Shown here piece after piece: positions 43,352 through 43,528 of a stretch of DNA of 43,528 nt (position 1 is the stretch's first letter; the number at the start of each line of letters is the position of its first letter). The notes beneath the pieces were generated by a model. It was not told the origin of the DNA. It did no database searches and saw only the letters and a program-made list of their open reading frames with translations. A program made the position numbers and the translations under genes. The DNA is from Pseudomonadota bacterium (GTDB lineage Bacteria > Bdellovibrionota > FAC87 > UBA2466). Location: the NCBI GenBank assembly GCA_009927165.1, contig RFNO01000134.1, forward strand, positions 1-43,528, written 5' to 3'.

Positions 43352-43380
43352 ATGTTAAGGCAAACCCGACCAGGGGTCAA
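43352..43380 (-). promoter_or_regulatory. Sigma-70 type promoter of the SPOR/manC/lnt/lgt operon
   Basis: -35 TTGACC (43380-43375), 17-bp spacer, -10 TAACAT (43357-43352), 30 bp before the SPOR start. The -35 overlaps the palindrome GGTCA-AA-TGACC (43375-43386). Confidence 0.55.
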
Positions 43381-43390
43381 ATGACCAAGC

Positions 43391-43420
43391 TTGACGGATC
43401 GCCCCAGAATTCCCTATGGT
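43391..43420 (+). promoter_or_regulatory. Sigma-70 type promoter of tRNA-His
   Basis: -35 TTGACG (43391-43396), 18-bp spacer, -10 TATGGT (43415-43420), 30 bp before the tRNA. It is back to back with the SPOR promoter; only 10 bp separate the two -35 boxes. Confidence 0.5.
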
Positions 43421-43449
43421 TAGCATGTTTTTCAATCCGTAACGGATGT

Positions 43450-43527
43450 GGTGGGTGTAGCTCAGTTGGTTAGAGCACCAGACTGTGACTCTGGGTGTCG
43501 CGGGTTCAATTCCCGTCACCCACCCCA
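43450..43527 (+). tRNA. tRNA-His (anticodon GTG)
   Basis: Cloverleaf: G-1 at 43450 pairing with C73, the hallmark of tRNA-His. Acceptor GTGGGTG/CACCCAC, D-arm with AGCTCAGTTGGTTAGAGC, anticodon loop CTGTGAC (GTG), T-arm GCGGG-TTCAATT-CCCGT. CCA is encoded (43525-43527). Confidence 0.97.
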
Positions 43528-43528
43528 A

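Noticed and set aside
43450-43527. tRNA-His as an attachment site of an island
   Set aside because: No integrase or repeated tRNA 3' end is visible in the window; the sequence to the right is not available.
1-43528. Prophage, transposon, integron or CRISPR
   Set aside because: No transposase, integrase, phage structural gene or regularly spaced repeat was found on either strand.

Overview
The window looks like ordinary chromosome of a moderate-GC Gram-negative bacterium. It carries lipoprotein maturation enzymes (Lgt, Lnt), a Wzi-like outer-membrane barrel, a TonB-like protein, phosphatidylethanolamine synthesis (PssA, Psd) and two FtsH proteases. The small zinc-ribbon protein, the GYF/TPR protein, the FliG-like membrane protein and the fatty-acid thiolase/FadJ pair together suggest the Bdellovibrionota or a neighbouring lineage formerly placed in Deltaproteobacteria. 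This placement is an inference from gene content and protein style, not a measured phylogeny. No transposase, integrase, phage gene or CRISPR array was found.

Layout. 1-4.2 kb is the accessory part: a truncated repeat-containing lipoprotein (minus), a gene-poor stretch with a frameshifted remnant, a TPR-like lipoprotein and a membrane protein with a FliG-like cytoplasmic part, then a folded-looking GC-rich segment without a convincing gene. 4.2-10.5 kb is a minus-strand series: photolyase-like protein, DUF2867, nitroreductase, release-factor-like 'host attachment' protein, DUF2267, a first FtsH and a small secreted protein. The aeRF/DUF2267/FtsH trio is translationally coupled. 10.5-14.7 kb holds a HutD-like protein, an aldehyde dehydrogenase, UDP-GlcNAc 2-epimerase and a glycosyltransferase broken by a +1 frameshift.

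14.9-21.3 kb (plus) holds the second, longer FtsH, a small acidic protein, psd, pssA, asd, truA and a TonB-like protein; psd-pssA-asd are tightly packed. 21.3-24.5 kb has a YkgJ-type Cys-cluster protein, an AI-2E family permease and, divergently, the Wzi-like barrel. 24.5-26 kb is rpsI-rplM (with an unusual N-terminal tail on L13) plus a zinc-ribbon protein.

26-31 kb (plus) holds a beta-oxidation pair behind a good promoter, followed by a DUF1015 protein. 31-35.6 kb (minus) is purH, a GYF/TPR membrane protein and purD. 35.7-38.2 kb (plus) is a transsulfuration pair, CBS-type synthase plus gamma-type PLP enzyme. 38.2-43.3 kb (minus) runs SPOR protein, cupin, mannose-1-P guanylyltransferase, SRPBCC protein, lnt and lgt, an envelope/sugar-nucleotide operon with overlapping genes. 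A tRNA-His closes the window.

The points most worth a second look are the aeRF-DUF2267-FtsH operon, the structured segment at 3.9-4.2 kb, the FliG-like membrane protein, the tailed L13 and the frameshifted glycosyltransferase.
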